A DNA stretch of 64,000 bases from Streptomyces sp. GS7. GTDB taxonomy: Bacteria > Actinomycetota > Actinomycetes > Streptomycetales > Streptomycetaceae. Under the pieces are notes generated by a model. The model worked only from the letters and a program-made list of their open reading frames with translations, had not been told where the DNA came from and ran no database searches. Shown piece after piece: positions 54,329-63,533 of this stretch (positions are counted from its first letter, which is position 1; each line of letters starts with the position of its first letter). The translations under genes were made by a program, and so were the position numbers. The stretch covers positions 7,782,501-7,846,500 of the forward strand of contig NZ_CP047146.1 in the NCBI RefSeq assembly GCF_009834125.1, written 5' to 3'.

Positions 54329-55606
54329 TCAGAGATCGCGGTCGTGCGCGGGGCGGGCGGTCGTGACGTCGAGCTGGCCGGTGACGGCTGCGGTGATCAG
54401 CGCCTGCCGGCGCTCGGCGAGCAATTTCGAAGACCGTTCAATGGCAGCCCTGGCGTCCTCGATACTCCGTTCCTCCTCTGCAAGATCAATCGCAAGTCGC
54501 GCTTGTTGTTCGACGGGCACAGAAGGGACACGGATACCCTTAATATCCTCCGATCTCAGCTTGATTGTCTGACCCGATTGCCCTCGCATCAGCAGGGACA
54601 TAAACCCCCTCACTGGACGGCTGCGCAACATCAAAGAAAGGAAATCGGGGTTCCATCCACGGTCTACGCGAACACGGTAAAGGAGGTCACTAAGAAGGAG
54701 ATTGCGCCCCTCCGTGCGAGCTACGGTTGACACCCCCACATGTTCCGCCGATCCGCTTCCCCGCGTCATCAGGAGATCGCCGTCCACGATTCGGTAGCGC
54801 ACATCGGGTTGCAGGCTATGGGGGAGCTTCTTGTGCTCCAGAGGACGGAAGACGCCCGTGCTCACGGCGCTCGTCTTCAGAACTGCCCACTCATCTGCCT
54901 CGGCCAGCGCATCTTCGCACTGCGGGCTCCATCCTTGTTCGACGGAGCGGATCACCCTCCGAAGAGGAATGATGCCGTGGGATGAGATCATATCCTCGAC
55001 CCTGGCAGCCAGCCGTGCCGCCCATAGCTCTTTGAGTATGTCGAGTTGACGTTCGCGGGCGTTGAGGAGCGCGTCAATCCAGGTGATTTCGGTGTCGAGG
55101 AAGTCAGCAATGCGGCGCTGCTCAACCACGGAAGGCAGCTTTACTGGAAGCACTCGCAAAAAGTCATTGTCGATTTCCACTTGGCCTGGACGCACACCTC
55201 GAGACAGCGATGCAAATTCGGTTGCATAGATGTCTGAACGGAGAAGCCAGTTCAGGAAGCGCTCTTCTTCTTGATGGCTCGGGCGAAAGCAGATGTAGTG
55301 CCCAGAGACGATGCCACGATACGGGGAAATCCCAACCGACCCTTGCCAAGCCTTCATGCGATTGACAACGAGCCATCCTGGATCGACCAGCTGGTAAATA
55401 TTGCGGTCGGGTGCCGCTTTATTGAAATTATCACCCCTTCCAGCTCGCTTCACCACCCCGTACTCTCGGTATACACTGAGCAATTCCTCATTCGGATGCC
55501 CCAAGTCTTTGACTCGGTCGAACATCGCCCACAGGGGAACTGTTCGCCAGTCCGAGGGCCAGGCAACCGAGGAAAGAACCGACCGATCAGTCCGCATCGG
55601 ATTCAC
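54329..55606 (-). CDS. hsdS: Type I restriction-modification specificity subunit
   Basis: This is a 425-aa protein with the two target-recognition-domain arrangement. Each half ends in the coiled-coil segment typical of HsdS (PSVVEQRRIADFLDTEITWI near 155-175 and PSVPVEQQARLAIDLAEEER near 370-390). Start is a GTG overlapping the hsdM stop. Its base composition is visibly lower in GC than neighbours, as expected for frequently exchanged recognition domains. It sets the DNA target of the complex. Confidence 0.95.
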   Translation of the reverse strand: MNPMRTDRSVLSSVAWPSDWRTVPLWAMFDRVKDLGHPNEELLSVYREYGVVKRAGRGDNFNKAAPDRNIYQLVDPGWLVVNRMKAWQGSVGISPYRGIVSGHYICFRPSHQEEERFLNWLLRSDIYATEFASLSRGVRPGQVEIDNDFLRVLPVKLPSVVEQRRIADFLDTEITWIDALLNARERQLDILKELWAARLAARVEDMISSHGIIPLRRVIRSVEQGWSPQCEDALAEADEWAVLKTSAVSTGVFRPLEHKKLPHSLQPDVRYRIVDGDLLMTRGSGSAEHVGVSTVARTEGRNLLLSDLLYRVRVDRGWNPDFLSLMLRSRPVRGFMSLLMRGQSGQTIKLRSEDIKGIRVPSVPVEQQARLAIDLAEEERSIEDARAAIERSSKLLAERRQALITAAVTGQLDVTTARPAHDRDL

Positions 55607-57633
55607 CCCGCCACCTTCCCGAGCAGCTCCTGGATCTCGGCCTCCAACGACTTCAGCTCCGCACTGATCTCCGGCAGCGGCCTCGGCGGCGCGTAGACGT
55701 AGAAGTGGCGGGTGAAGGGGATCTCATACCCCAGCTTGAACCGCTCCATCTCCTTCGTCTTCGGGTTGCGAGTCTCTGCGATCCAGGCATCCGCGACGTG
55801 CGGCAGGATCTCGCGAGTGAAGTACTCGTCGATGTCCTCGCCGAGTGGGACGTTCTCGTTGTCGCGCAGATCGGGGTCAGGCTCGGGTTTGCCCTTGATG
55901 AACTGGACCTCCCCGTCCGGGTCGGCCACGCCCACCGCGTCGCGCATGACCTTCTGGAACGGTGCACCAGACGGCCACAACACGCCCCCGGCCACCATCG
56001 CCGTCCGCAGGGCATCCCATGCCTCCGCCTTCGTCGACCACCGCGATCCGAGCAGCGGTTTGAGCGCGGTGAGCAGCGATTCGACCGCCGCGTCGCCCCC
56101 AACCGTCTTCTTCACCGCGGCCGATGCGCCGAGCTGGGCGAGACTGTCCTCGGCCAGTTCGAAGCGGAGCTTGAGCGGCCGGTCTACTGTGATGCGCTGG
56201 TAGCCGAAGTCGTGGTTGGCGAAGACCTTCACCCGCCCGTGGTCCTGATGGGTCTCGTCGCCGGCGATGGTGAGCGCGTCGCGGTAGAGCGCGCAGATGC
56301 GTCCGATCTGGGCCCGGGTGATCTTTTTGCGCTTTTCACCGAGGCCCTTGGGCATCTTGGTCCACTGGTCGCGGGCATCGAGCAGGATCACGCGGCCCTT
56401 GCGGTCGGCGGGCTTGCGGTTCGTGACGATCCAGAAGTACGTGGAGATGCCGGTGTTGTAGAAGAGCTGGTCCGGGAGGGCGACGATCGCCTCCAGATAG
56501 TCGTGCTCGATGATCCACCTTCGGATTTCCGACTCTCCGGCCCCCGCACCGCCGGTGAACAGCGGGGAGCCGTTGAAGACGACGGCCAGCCGGGTGCCAC
56601 CGACCTCGTCGCCCGCCTCGTCCTTCTTCAGTGGCTGCATCTTGCTCATCATGTGCTGCAGGAACAGCAACGAGCCGTCATTGATCCGGGGCAGGCCAGC
56701 ACCGAAGCGGCCGTCGTACCCTCGGTCCTCGTGCTCCTGGCGGACGATCTTCTCAACCTTCTTCCATTCCACGCCGAAGGGCGGGTTGGCAAGCATGTAG
56801 TTGAAAGTCTCGCCGTCATGTCCGTCCTGGCTGAAGGAGTTGCCGAAGCGGATGTTCTTGGCGGTGTGGCCCTTCAGCAGCATGTCGGAGCGGCAGATCG
56901 CATACGACTCGGCGTTCAGCTCCTGCCCGAACAGGTTGACGCGCACTCGCGGGTTCAGCTTGCGGATGTGCTCCTCAGCTGCCGAGAGCATGCCGCCCGT
57001 GCCGCAGGCCGGGTCGAGGATATTGACGACCTGGCCCTCTCCGTTCAGGCGATCGTCGTCCGGGGCGAGCAGCAGCTCGACCATCAGCTCGATGACCTCC
57101 CGCGGGGTGAAGTGCTCACCGGCCGTCTCGTTGGAGGCGTCGGCGAACTTGCGGATCAGCTCCTCGAACACGTAACCCATGTCGTGGTTGTCCACGGCCT
57201 CGAAGCTCAGATCCAGGCCGGCGAACTTCCGCACCACCTGATAGAGCAGGTCGGCGTTGTCCAGGCGGTCGATCTGGAGGTGGAACTCGTAGCGGTTGAT
57301 GATCTCGGTGGCCTCCGACGAGAACCCCCGGATGTAGTCCTTGAGGTTCTTCGCCACGTTGGCCGCGTCGCTGCTGATCGTGTCGAAGGTCTGCTCGGAG
57401 AGGTTGTAGAACTTGAGCTTGGAGGCTGCCAGCAGCAGTCCATCCTTGTTCTCTCCCGTGTAGGAGGCCGCCCGGTCCCAGACTGCCTGGCGGGTCGGGG
57501 CCATGACGCAGTCCAGCCTGCGCAGCACCGTCAGCGGCAGGATGACCTTGCCGTACTCCGAGCGCTTGTAGTCACCGCGCAGCAGGTCGGCCACCGACCA
57601 GATGAAGTCGGCCAGTTCCTGGTTCTTGCTCAA
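55603..57633 (-). CDS. hsdM: Type I N6-adenine DNA methyltransferase, M subunit
   Basis: This is a 676-aa methylase. The SAM site DPACGTGG lies at 207-214, the catalytic motif NPPF at 283-286, and TPREVIELM at 176-184 marks the HsdM N6 family; the N-terminal helical domain (ADFIWSVADLLRGDYKRSEY) is typical. The start is a TTG that overlaps the stop of the upstream methylase-like gene (TTGA), and it overlaps hsdS at its end. It protects the host target site. Confidence 0.96.
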   Translation of the reverse strand: MSKNQELADFIWSVADLLRGDYKRSEYGKVILPLTVLRRLDCVMAPTRQAVWDRAASYTGENKDGLLLAASKLKFYNLSEQTFDTISSDAANVAKNLKDYIRGFSSEATEIINRYEFHLQIDRLDNADLLYQVVRKFAGLDLSFEAVDNHDMGYVFEELIRKFADASNETAGEHFTPREVIELMVELLLAPDDDRLNGEGQVVNILDPACGTGGMLSAAEEHIRKLNPRVRVNLFGQELNAESYAICRSDMLLKGHTAKNIRFGNSFSQDGHDGETFNYMLANPPFGVEWKKVEKIVRQEHEDRGYDGRFGAGLPRINDGSLLFLQHMMSKMQPLKKDEAGDEVGGTRLAVVFNGSPLFTGGAGAGESEIRRWIIEHDYLEAIVALPDQLFYNTGISTYFWIVTNRKPADRKGRVILLDARDQWTKMPKGLGEKRKKITRAQIGRICALYRDALTIAGDETHQDHGRVKVFANHDFGYQRITVDRPLKLRFELAEDSLAQLGASAAVKKTVGGDAAVESLLTALKPLLGSRWSTKAEAWDALRTAMVAGGVLWPSGAPFQKVMRDAVGVADPDGEVQFIKGKPEPDPDLRDNENVPLGEDIDEYFTREILPHVADAWIAETRNPKTKEMERFKLGYEIPFTRHFYVYAPPRPLPEISAELKSLEAEIQELLGKVAG

Positions 57634-59363
57634 AGCGTCCTGTCCTCTCGCCCCACTGCGGCGTATCCGTCGGTCGTCGTGCTTTGGTGTTCAGCGTTGC
57701 CGCCGTCACGGTTCGGCGGCGGATCGAGTGCGCCGCCGGTGAGACCGTCACGTGCGAGCCGCGCAGCCCGGTCGCCCAGCCTGGCGAGTTCGGCAAGTTC
57801 GCGCTCGAACGCACCCAACGAGCGAAAGGCGTCGCCATAGCGGTGCTGTCGCTCAACGTCCATGCGGGGTAGACGCGCCGCCTGCAGGTCCGCTCGGAAC
57901 GTACCCGAGGAGGACGTGCTACGGCGGGCATTCGCCGCGCTACCGGCGAATCCGCGCACATAGTCGGGGTCCAACTGGTCGCTGACGGAGATGAGCTCAT
58001 CACCGTCCAGGCTGACCAGGCCGGCGGCCAGCAGGTCGCTCACAGCCACTGGGACGCCATCGTCCAGACCGTCGGCCTGGCCACGTGGCGGCAGCTCGGG
58101 AAGCAGCGCCCGCATGCGGCTCAGGCGCGTGTCAAGATCTTCGCGCAGCTTGGCATACTCCACCGCGTAGTCGGGTTCCGGCTCACGTACGTAGCGGCTG
58201 GGCGTGAGGTCCACCTCGTCGTCGAGCAGATCGATCAGCGGCACCTCCGCCTCTTGGTGCGACTGAGGCTCCCACGGTCCGTCGGGGCTATTGGCGCTGA
58301 GATCCACCATGCGTACGGTCCCCGTTGCCCGCCCAGGGGCGGGGGGGCGGCTCAGCAGCCACAGGTGTAGAGGAAGTGCGTGGCTGGCAGCGAGGCCCTG
58401 CGGTAGAGCTACCACTGCGGCGACGCCACCGCGTCGCACCAACTCCGCCCGGATTCTGCGACCGGAGCGGCGATGGGCGACCGATGCTGGCAGGACCACC
58501 ACAGCTCGCCCGCCAGGTGCCGTGTGGTAGTAGCAATGCTGAAGCCAGGCGAGTTCGCTCTCCCCGCGTGAGGGCACACCCGCCCCCCAGCGCGCATCGA
58601 TGAGCAGCTGCTCCCGGCCCCAGTCGGCAACGGCGGTCGGCGGCTCGCACACGACCAGGTCCGCCCGGAGATCGGGGAACGCGTCAGCCCGCAACGAGTC
58701 GCCCGCCACGACCTGAACCGGCGCCGCCGTCCCGGTGGCGGCCAAGGCCGCGCGCACCTGAGCCACGCGCGTCGCGTCTACGTGTGTGTCCTGTCCCAGC
58801 CTGCACTGGACCGCACCGCCGCCCACCGCAACGAGAAGCGAGCCGATGCCGCATGCGGGGTCGAAGACGGTGCCAGAGGTTTCACCAGCGAATTCCCGGA
58901 CAGCGCGAGCCAGCCGCGGTGTCGAGGCCCCGTCCAACGCAGCGCGCGCAGTGGACTCCAGCAGACGGCCACAGAGTCCGTCCATCACTTCCGTGGGCGT
59001 CCGCTGCGCGACCAGCCCGTCGACCGCCCCGCGTGCAGCCCGGTCGGTCAACTCACCGCGGCCGCCGAGGAGATAGTCCCCAACCGCAGCCAGCGCAATG
59101 GCCATGTTCTCGCCGTAGGTGCCACGCAGTGCCTGCCAGAGCCGAACCTCCCCGCTGACCTCGCGGCCTTCTCGCTGATCCTGCAGCCACTGCTGCACCT
59201 GGGCAAGTGAGAACAGTGGACTTACCGAGGTACCGCCGACGGGCGAGGGGAAGTCCGAACGGCGCCTGCGCCAGTTGGAAACCGCAGCGCGCGTCACTCC
59301 CGCCAACCGTGCGATCTCCGCAGCGGTCACCGCGGCACCAGGCGCCTCGTTTTCTGTGGCCAT
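57630..59363 (-). CDS. HTH protein with degenerate N6-methylase domain
   Basis: This is a 577-aa protein, first gene of the restriction operon. Start ATG 59363 (59390 also possible). Residues about 13-35 are a helix-turn-helix (TAAEIARLAGVTRAAVSNWR). Residues 120-260 are methylase-like with TPTEVMDGL and DPACGIGS (168-175) but the catalytic motif is EPPT (240-243) in place of NPPF/Y. It probably binds DNA and perhaps SAM without methylating, and may regulate or accompany the enzyme. Long C-terminal helical part (about 420-577) unassigned. Coupled to hsdM. Confidence 0.82.
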   Translation of the reverse strand: MATENEAPGAAVTAAEIARLAGVTRAAVSNWRRRRSDFPSPVGGTSVSPLFSLAQVQQWLQDQREGREVSGEVRLWQALRGTYGENMAIALAAVGDYLLGGRGELTDRAARGAVDGLVAQRTPTEVMDGLCGRLLESTARAALDGASTPRLARAVREFAGETSGTVFDPACGIGSLLVAVGGGAVQCRLGQDTHVDATRVAQVRAALAATGTAAPVQVVAGDSLRADAFPDLRADLVVCEPPTAVADWGREQLLIDARWGAGVPSRGESELAWLQHCYYHTAPGGRAVVVLPASVAHRRSGRRIRAELVRRGGVAAVVALPQGLAASHALPLHLWLLSRPPAPGRATGTVRMVDLSANSPDGPWEPQSHQEAEVPLIDLLDDEVDLTPSRYVREPEPDYAVEYAKLREDLDTRLSRMRALLPELPPRGQADGLDDGVPVAVSDLLAAGLVSLDGDELISVSDQLDPDYVRGFAGSAANARRSTSSSGTFRADLQAARLPRMDVERQHRYGDAFRSLGAFERELAELARLGDRAARLARDGLTGGALDPPPNRDGGNAEHQSTTTDGYAAVGREDRTL

Positions 59364-59408
59364 GGCACGACCGTACACTAGAGTCAGCATCGCCCCAAGT
59401 TACATCAC

Positions 59409-59423
59409 GTTGACATCGTCAAC
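59409..59423. promoter_or_regulatory. 15-base palindrome upstream of the restriction operon
   Basis: GTTGACATCGTCAAC has perfect 6-base arms (GTTGAC / GTCAAC) around ATC, 46 bases upstream of the ATG at 59363 and about 105 bases before the divergent gene at 59529. It could be an operator for the operon's own HTH protein. On the minus strand it overlaps a TTGACG that could serve as a -35 box. Confidence 0.55.
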
Positions 59424-59528
59424 CGAGTAATGGGAGCTTGTCGTCAAGCGCCCGGCAATGCGGACGCCCACGCCACACACGCCCAAGTCGCTTCCAGCCC
59501 GCTGGGGGTCGAGTGAGGGGAATCGATC

Positions 59529-60101
59529 ATGGCCACTGATCACCAGCACGACGAAGAGGACAGCCGCGAGAGCATCGACAGTCTCTGCCGTGACTGGGAG
59601 CGCCTGGTCTTTCGGCTGCGCAGAACTGGTGACGAGGTCCGTGCCCTCCACGCGCGCATGACGCCGTGGCACGGGTCAGAACCGCGACGCGCGGCCGACT
59701 GGGAATGGATCATGAAAGCGTTCGCGCGAGAAGCCGCAACCGCCAACAGAAGCAACTTCGAGAGCTTGATCTTCCGAACCACAGAACTGCACCACCGTGG
59801 TACCGAGATCCTCAATCCGGACCGCGGACCCCAGCCCATCCCGTCACCGTTTGTGCGACGGATGCCCGAAGATCAGGCCAAGACCGAAGCTGAGCGCTAC
59901 GAACGCCAGGGTCGACATGTGCTCGCCTACCAAGAACACATCCGTCACTGCCTCGACCATTTCGTCACCGCTTGGACGGCACTCATCGACGGCTGCTCGA
60001 TCTGTGACTGGGAGATGATCGACGACGAATTCCCCAAGCTCGCCGAGTTGACCACAGAAGCCCAACGAGCCTTCGACATCTGGGTATCGCTCGACCGATA
60101 G
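59529..60101 (+). CDS. Hypothetical helical protein, divergent from the restriction operon
   Basis: This is a 190-aa soluble protein (ATG 59529, AGGGG eight bases ahead). It is charged and probably all-helical (SLCRDWERLVFRLRRTGDEV, MKAFAREAATANRSNFESLI, QEHIRHCLDHFVTAWTALID) with a few cysteines (CSICDWEM). No family is recognised. Its position across the palindrome from the restriction operon suggests shared control. Confidence 0.7.
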   Translation: MATDHQHDEEDSRESIDSLCRDWERLVFRLRRTGDEVRALHARMTPWHGSEPRRAADWEWIMKAFAREAATANRSNFESLIFRTTELHHRGTEILNPDRGPQPIPSPFVRRMPEDQAKTEAERYERQGRHVLAYQEHIRHCLDHFVTAWTALIDGCSICDWEMIDDEFPKLAELTTEAQRAFDIWVSLDR

Positions 60102-60311
60102 CTGCACATCACCAGGCAGGGGGGTGAGGACGGCGCGACCCGAAGCGTCCACGTTGGCCGAGAGTAGCGAGAAGCCCCAGACAAGGCACGATGCACAGGG
60201 TATCCACCGGAATACCTGCAGGCCGTGAAGACCTTCCTGAGCGCGGGGAGGAACAGCACTGCTCCTGTAAGCGGATCTGTGGACTGCCTGCCGGAGCGCC
60301 TGGGGCTCTGC

Positions 60312-60411
60312 GCTAATCAGATCGCCAATATGGCGGGTAGCGGGTGATCCGTTGTAGCTGCGTGGTTCGCCGACCACGTCCCAGATGCAACCGTTCCATT
60401 CGACGCGCGCC
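60312..60411 (-). pseudogene. Phage head-closure-like protein fragment
   Basis: About 30 codons read RVEWNGCIWDVVGEPRSYNG followed by SPATRHIGDLI, resembling the conserved tail of phage head-closure or head-tail adaptor proteins in actinobacterial prophages. Both ends are lost. Recognition is by eye and uncertain. Confidence 0.35.
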
Positions 60412-60536
60412 GGCGACGCAGGCTCGGAGGAGCCGCGGCCATGGGCGGGGTCGGGAAGAGGTCGACGGGGCCGGTGACCTGAGATCGCCCCAGATCAACT
60501 TGATGAAGGTGCGAGGGTGTTGAGATAGATGCTGGA

Positions 60537-60713
60537 GTGGCCGCCCTTCTCGGTGCGGCAGTGGGAGGTCTCCTCGGCGCGGGCGGGACCATCGGCGCGG
60601 CTGCGCTGACCGGACCAACTCAAGGGCGCAGCCAGCACTCACAGTGGCGACGCCAGGGGCGGCGCGAGGTTTACAGCCGGTTCCTTGAGGCCATTACGGC
60701 TGTGGCACCGTAG
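60537..60713 (+). CDS. Truncated small membrane protein
   Basis: This is a 58-codon frame from GTG 60537, with a glycine-rich membrane segment (VAALLGAAVGGLLGAGGTIG) and then QWRRQGRREVYSRFLEAITA before a TAG. Actinobacterial proteins of this pattern (one membrane helix, RSQ-X-WRRQ-RR) are normally longer, about 150-200 aa, so this is probably a premature stop. The ribosome site is weak. Confidence 0.45.
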   Translation: MAALLGAAVGGLLGAGGTIGAAALTGPTQGRSQHSQWRRQGRREVYSRFLEAITAVAP

Positions 60714-61089
60714 ACGGGAGCTGCGACCAGGCTGAACGGCATCGACGCGCTCGTATCACGACCGAAAGGCCCCGTCACGGGCCAGTCGTAACGGACTAGA
60801 TTCAGCACATCCGCAGCATTCACGAGCCATGCTCGTCGATGAGCTACATAGGCCCCGTCCTGCACTACCCCCTCGGCGAAGGCACCCGACTCTGTCGCCT
60901 GGCAACGCCTGCAACAAATCAACGAGCATCTGAAACGCAGGAGCGGGGCGGCTGTGCGGCCATCCTGAAATCCGCGCGCACACGGTCCCAGCGGCTGAGC
61001 AGGGATGGTAACTGACAGCCACGCATGGTCTCCGCCGACGTACCGTGCACCGCACACATCACCAATGGCAGGGAGCTTGGGGGCGCGCG

Positions 61090-61749
61090 GTGACCGAACT
61101 GAAGATCCCGGAGATCTACTGGGACGACGAGAGCGCCATACACCTGCTGGTCGAGTACTTCACCAGCCGACGCTCGACCGGCGATCTGTTCTACTCCGGC
61201 GCGCACTTCGAGCGCCTGGGCGGGGGCGGTGACGCCAAGCACGTCGCCGACCGCTTCGACACCAACGACTTGGTGGCCATCACCATGCTCAGCGTTTCCC
61301 TTGAGCCGCACGGAGCGATCAACTTGCTGACCGATCCCGACGGGCACTGGGCACGACTGCTGTCGCTCATCCCTCGCGACGCCCGCTTGGAGGATCCTGG
61401 AAGCGATGCCCTCATAGCAGAGGGCGGGCCCGCATGGGAGTTGTGGGAACGCCTGGCTGACAAGAAACACTCGAACAAGCCCGACGGCAGCGGCCCGGTC
61501 ATCGCAGGCAAGCTACTGGCCCGCAAGCGTCCCCACCTGATCCCGATCTACGACATCCGCATAAAACAGCTCTTCCAACGGCCGAAGAACGATCACTCCT
61601 TCTGGGCCGCGCTGGCAGCGGCCCTCCGGGCGGACAACGGCACCTTCTACGACCAGCTGGTCCATCTTCGTAACAAGGCAGGTATCGGCGAGGACATAGG
61701 CGTCCTGCGCATATTCGACGTCATCGCCTGGATGCACCAAGGCGGGTAG
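61090..61749 (+). CDS. DUF6308-like hypothetical protein
   Basis: This is a 219-aa protein read from the GTG at 61090 (an ATG at 61045 adds 15 residues not typical). It is helical, with GDAKHVADRFDTNDLVAITM, PGSDALIAEGGPAWELWERL and the basic segment ARKRPHLIPIYDIRIKQLFQ. I connect it with a family of unknown function common in Streptomyces accessory regions. It shares a strand with no neighbour. Confidence 0.65.
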   Translation: MTELKIPEIYWDDESAIHLLVEYFTSRRSTGDLFYSGAHFERLGGGGDAKHVADRFDTNDLVAITMLSVSLEPHGAINLLTDPDGHWARLLSLIPRDARLEDPGSDALIAEGGPAWELWERLADKKHSNKPDGSGPVIAGKLLARKRPHLIPIYDIRIKQLFQRPKNDHSFWAALAAALRADNGTFYDQLVHLRNKAGIGEDIGVLRIFDVIAWMHQGG

Positions 61750-61987
61750 AGTCAGGCGGCAGCGACCTGAGTGCCATGGCCACGCGCATTGGGCTCCTCT
61801 CTGGTCGACGCAGATCCTCTGTTTGCCGGCGACGGCGGCTGGACTGCTTGCCCGCAGGGCAGAGCGACACCGCAGCGTGGCGAGACCGCGTCCCGGCCGA
61901 AACGCCGGTCCAGCCCTTGAATGCGGGCTCCTGCCAAGGACTCCAAGCTGCAGCCAAGCGCCGACTGCCTACCGTTTCAACCGATAA

Positions 61988-62992
61988 CTACGACGCCGTT
62001 GTCCACCCGCCCTGCCTGCCGACCTGAGAACTGCTTTCCGACTTCAGCTTCGCCATCGCAGGCGCAAGGTGTTTTCTCCAGGAATTCCACCATTCAGTTG
62101 ATTCCGAGATGCGCCGAGAATCAATATATATCACGTCTCGCGAGATAGAGCCGCGCTGCGGATCATGCTCGATATCGCCCGCCCGAACCAAGACCTGGTA
62201 TGCATCTGGCCAACTAGCAGGATTATCCAAGTCTATACGAAGATCATCAACGATCCTGCGCAATACCGCCTGACTCGACAAGACGCGCTCAATGGACCTT
62301 GTACCCGTTCCGTGAGCACCCGCAATACTGACGATAAAGTGACCCGACCCCCTATCTTCGTCCACGAGTACGTTAGGAATCTTAGTCATTAGGAGGTAAT
62401 CGGTCCTAAGGAAGTCGTCAGTCCAAAGATCTGGATAGTAGCGATTCCCCGGCCCCTGGATGCTCCAGTTAGGCCGAGCTGTCGGCTCACCTAGCCCCAG
62501 CACCCAACGCTTGGCCCTCGCCTTTATCTGCTCGCTATCAAGGTTCCAGCTAAATGGCAGATGGGACGCCAGCCCTGCCTTAAAGAGGCAATCTGGACGA
62601 TTGGACGCCTCCACGTACCCGAAGATGAGACGAGAGAGCCCCTCGGAGGTAGGGCTCCCAAGCAGAATTTGGCTGTCGCTTATACGTTCCCATACCTCCG
62701 GCACCACCTTCGCTTTGCGACGTTGCTCACCGCTCAGCACTGCATGCAGGGCTGTTGCATTGTCCGGATGGATCGCGTCGCCCGAGGAGAATAGCGGGTG
62801 CGCAGATTGCTGCTTGTATCCAGTCTCACGTAGCTGCAAGGTTCCGATAGTCAACGCTTCTCTTGACCCCGCCACGAATTTAACATCGCTTCGCAACTTT
62901 TTAAGTCGGGCGTATGTGGGCCTACTTATAACCAGCGCGCCACCTAGCGTTGTCGCGGCATATGCAGCTGCTTGTAGATCTTCAAACATCAT
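61988..62992 (-). CDS. Low-GC orphan protein of unknown function
   Basis: This is a 334-aa protein from ATG 62992 (longer frame from 63097 has an odd Cys-rich N-terminus). GC is noticeably lower than the window and codons are atypical. Visible signals are a Rossmann-like pattern (QILLGSPTSEGLSRLIFGY), RWVLGLGEPTARPNWSI, RTDYLLMTKIPNVLVDED and the glycine motif AGAHGTGTRSIERV. The G-S-P-T and A-H-G-T-G-T pairs suggest a nucleotide or ligand pocket, but no catalytic family is recognised. Probably acquired by transfer. Confidence 0.6.
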   Translation of the reverse strand: MMFEDLQAAAYAATTLGGALVISRPTYARLKKLRSDVKFVAGSREALTIGTLQLRETGYKQQSAHPLFSSGDAIHPDNATALHAVLSGEQRRKAKVVPEVWERISDSQILLGSPTSEGLSRLIFGYVEASNRPDCLFKAGLASHLPFSWNLDSEQIKARAKRWVLGLGEPTARPNWSIQGPGNRYYPDLWTDDFLRTDYLLMTKIPNVLVDEDRGSGHFIVSIAGAHGTGTRSIERVLSSQAVLRRIVDDLRIDLDNPASWPDAYQVLVRAGDIEHDPQRGSISRDVIYIDSRRISESTEWWNSWRKHLAPAMAKLKSESSSQVGRQGGWTTAS

Positions 62993-63533
62993 GATGCGCT
63001 CGCAAATACAAGCAATGCAAGAAGAAGCTCTTGGGAGTGTCAGTTGGCACACCGGCCAACGACACACACGCTGCTCACCAAGAGTGAACAACCCCATTTT
63101 CCTTTAGTGCCTCTTCCATCATGCGCCGGTCAGGCTGCCGGCAGCAAACCAGGAACCCCACTTCGGAGATGGGGTACTGGCTCTAGCTAATGGGCCAACC
63201 AGCAGCACCCGAGCGCCCGCCCCCAAGGAAGGACGCGGGCACTGGCAAGTCATCTCCTACGCCGTGCTGGTCGGCCCCGTTTCTCCCCGGTACCCGTCCC
63301 GGCGGACCTTCGCGTGCGCCGGGAGCAGGCTCAGTGACGCGGCCTCGATGAGCACCTCGGTTTTCGTATTGTGGCTGGTTGGGGGCTCGAACCTGCGGCC
63401 ACCCCATGCGTCAGGTTCTGCGTCTCGGTGAACCGGAAAACATCGACGACTCCGCTATCACCTGCGGTGATCGTCCGATTCGGGCATGATCCCGCGTCCT
63501 AGCCAGCCCGCGACCGACACCGTTCCTGCCCGA
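62993..63533. other. Intergenic region with a tRNA T-loop-like string
   Basis: Between the orphan gene and the integrase stop lies GGTTCGAGCCC on the minus strand (in 63376-63410), matching the T-loop consensus, about 130 bases past the integrase 3' end. The stem is imperfect and no anticodon arm is clear, so it is only a candidate attachment-site core. No gene is supported. Confidence 0.45.

Larger units (their letters stand above)
60102..61089. other. Gap with gene fragments
   Basis: Nearly 1 kb without an intact gene. It contains the head-closure-like fragment (60312-60411) and a 58-codon frame at 60537-60713 described below. 60714-61089 holds nothing I can support. Confidence 0.55.

Noticed and set aside
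49019-63410. tRNA-Thr fragment and the T-loop-like string as the two ends of one element
   Set aside because: The two strings are not alike beyond the T-loop consensus, so they cannot be attL and attR of a single insertion.
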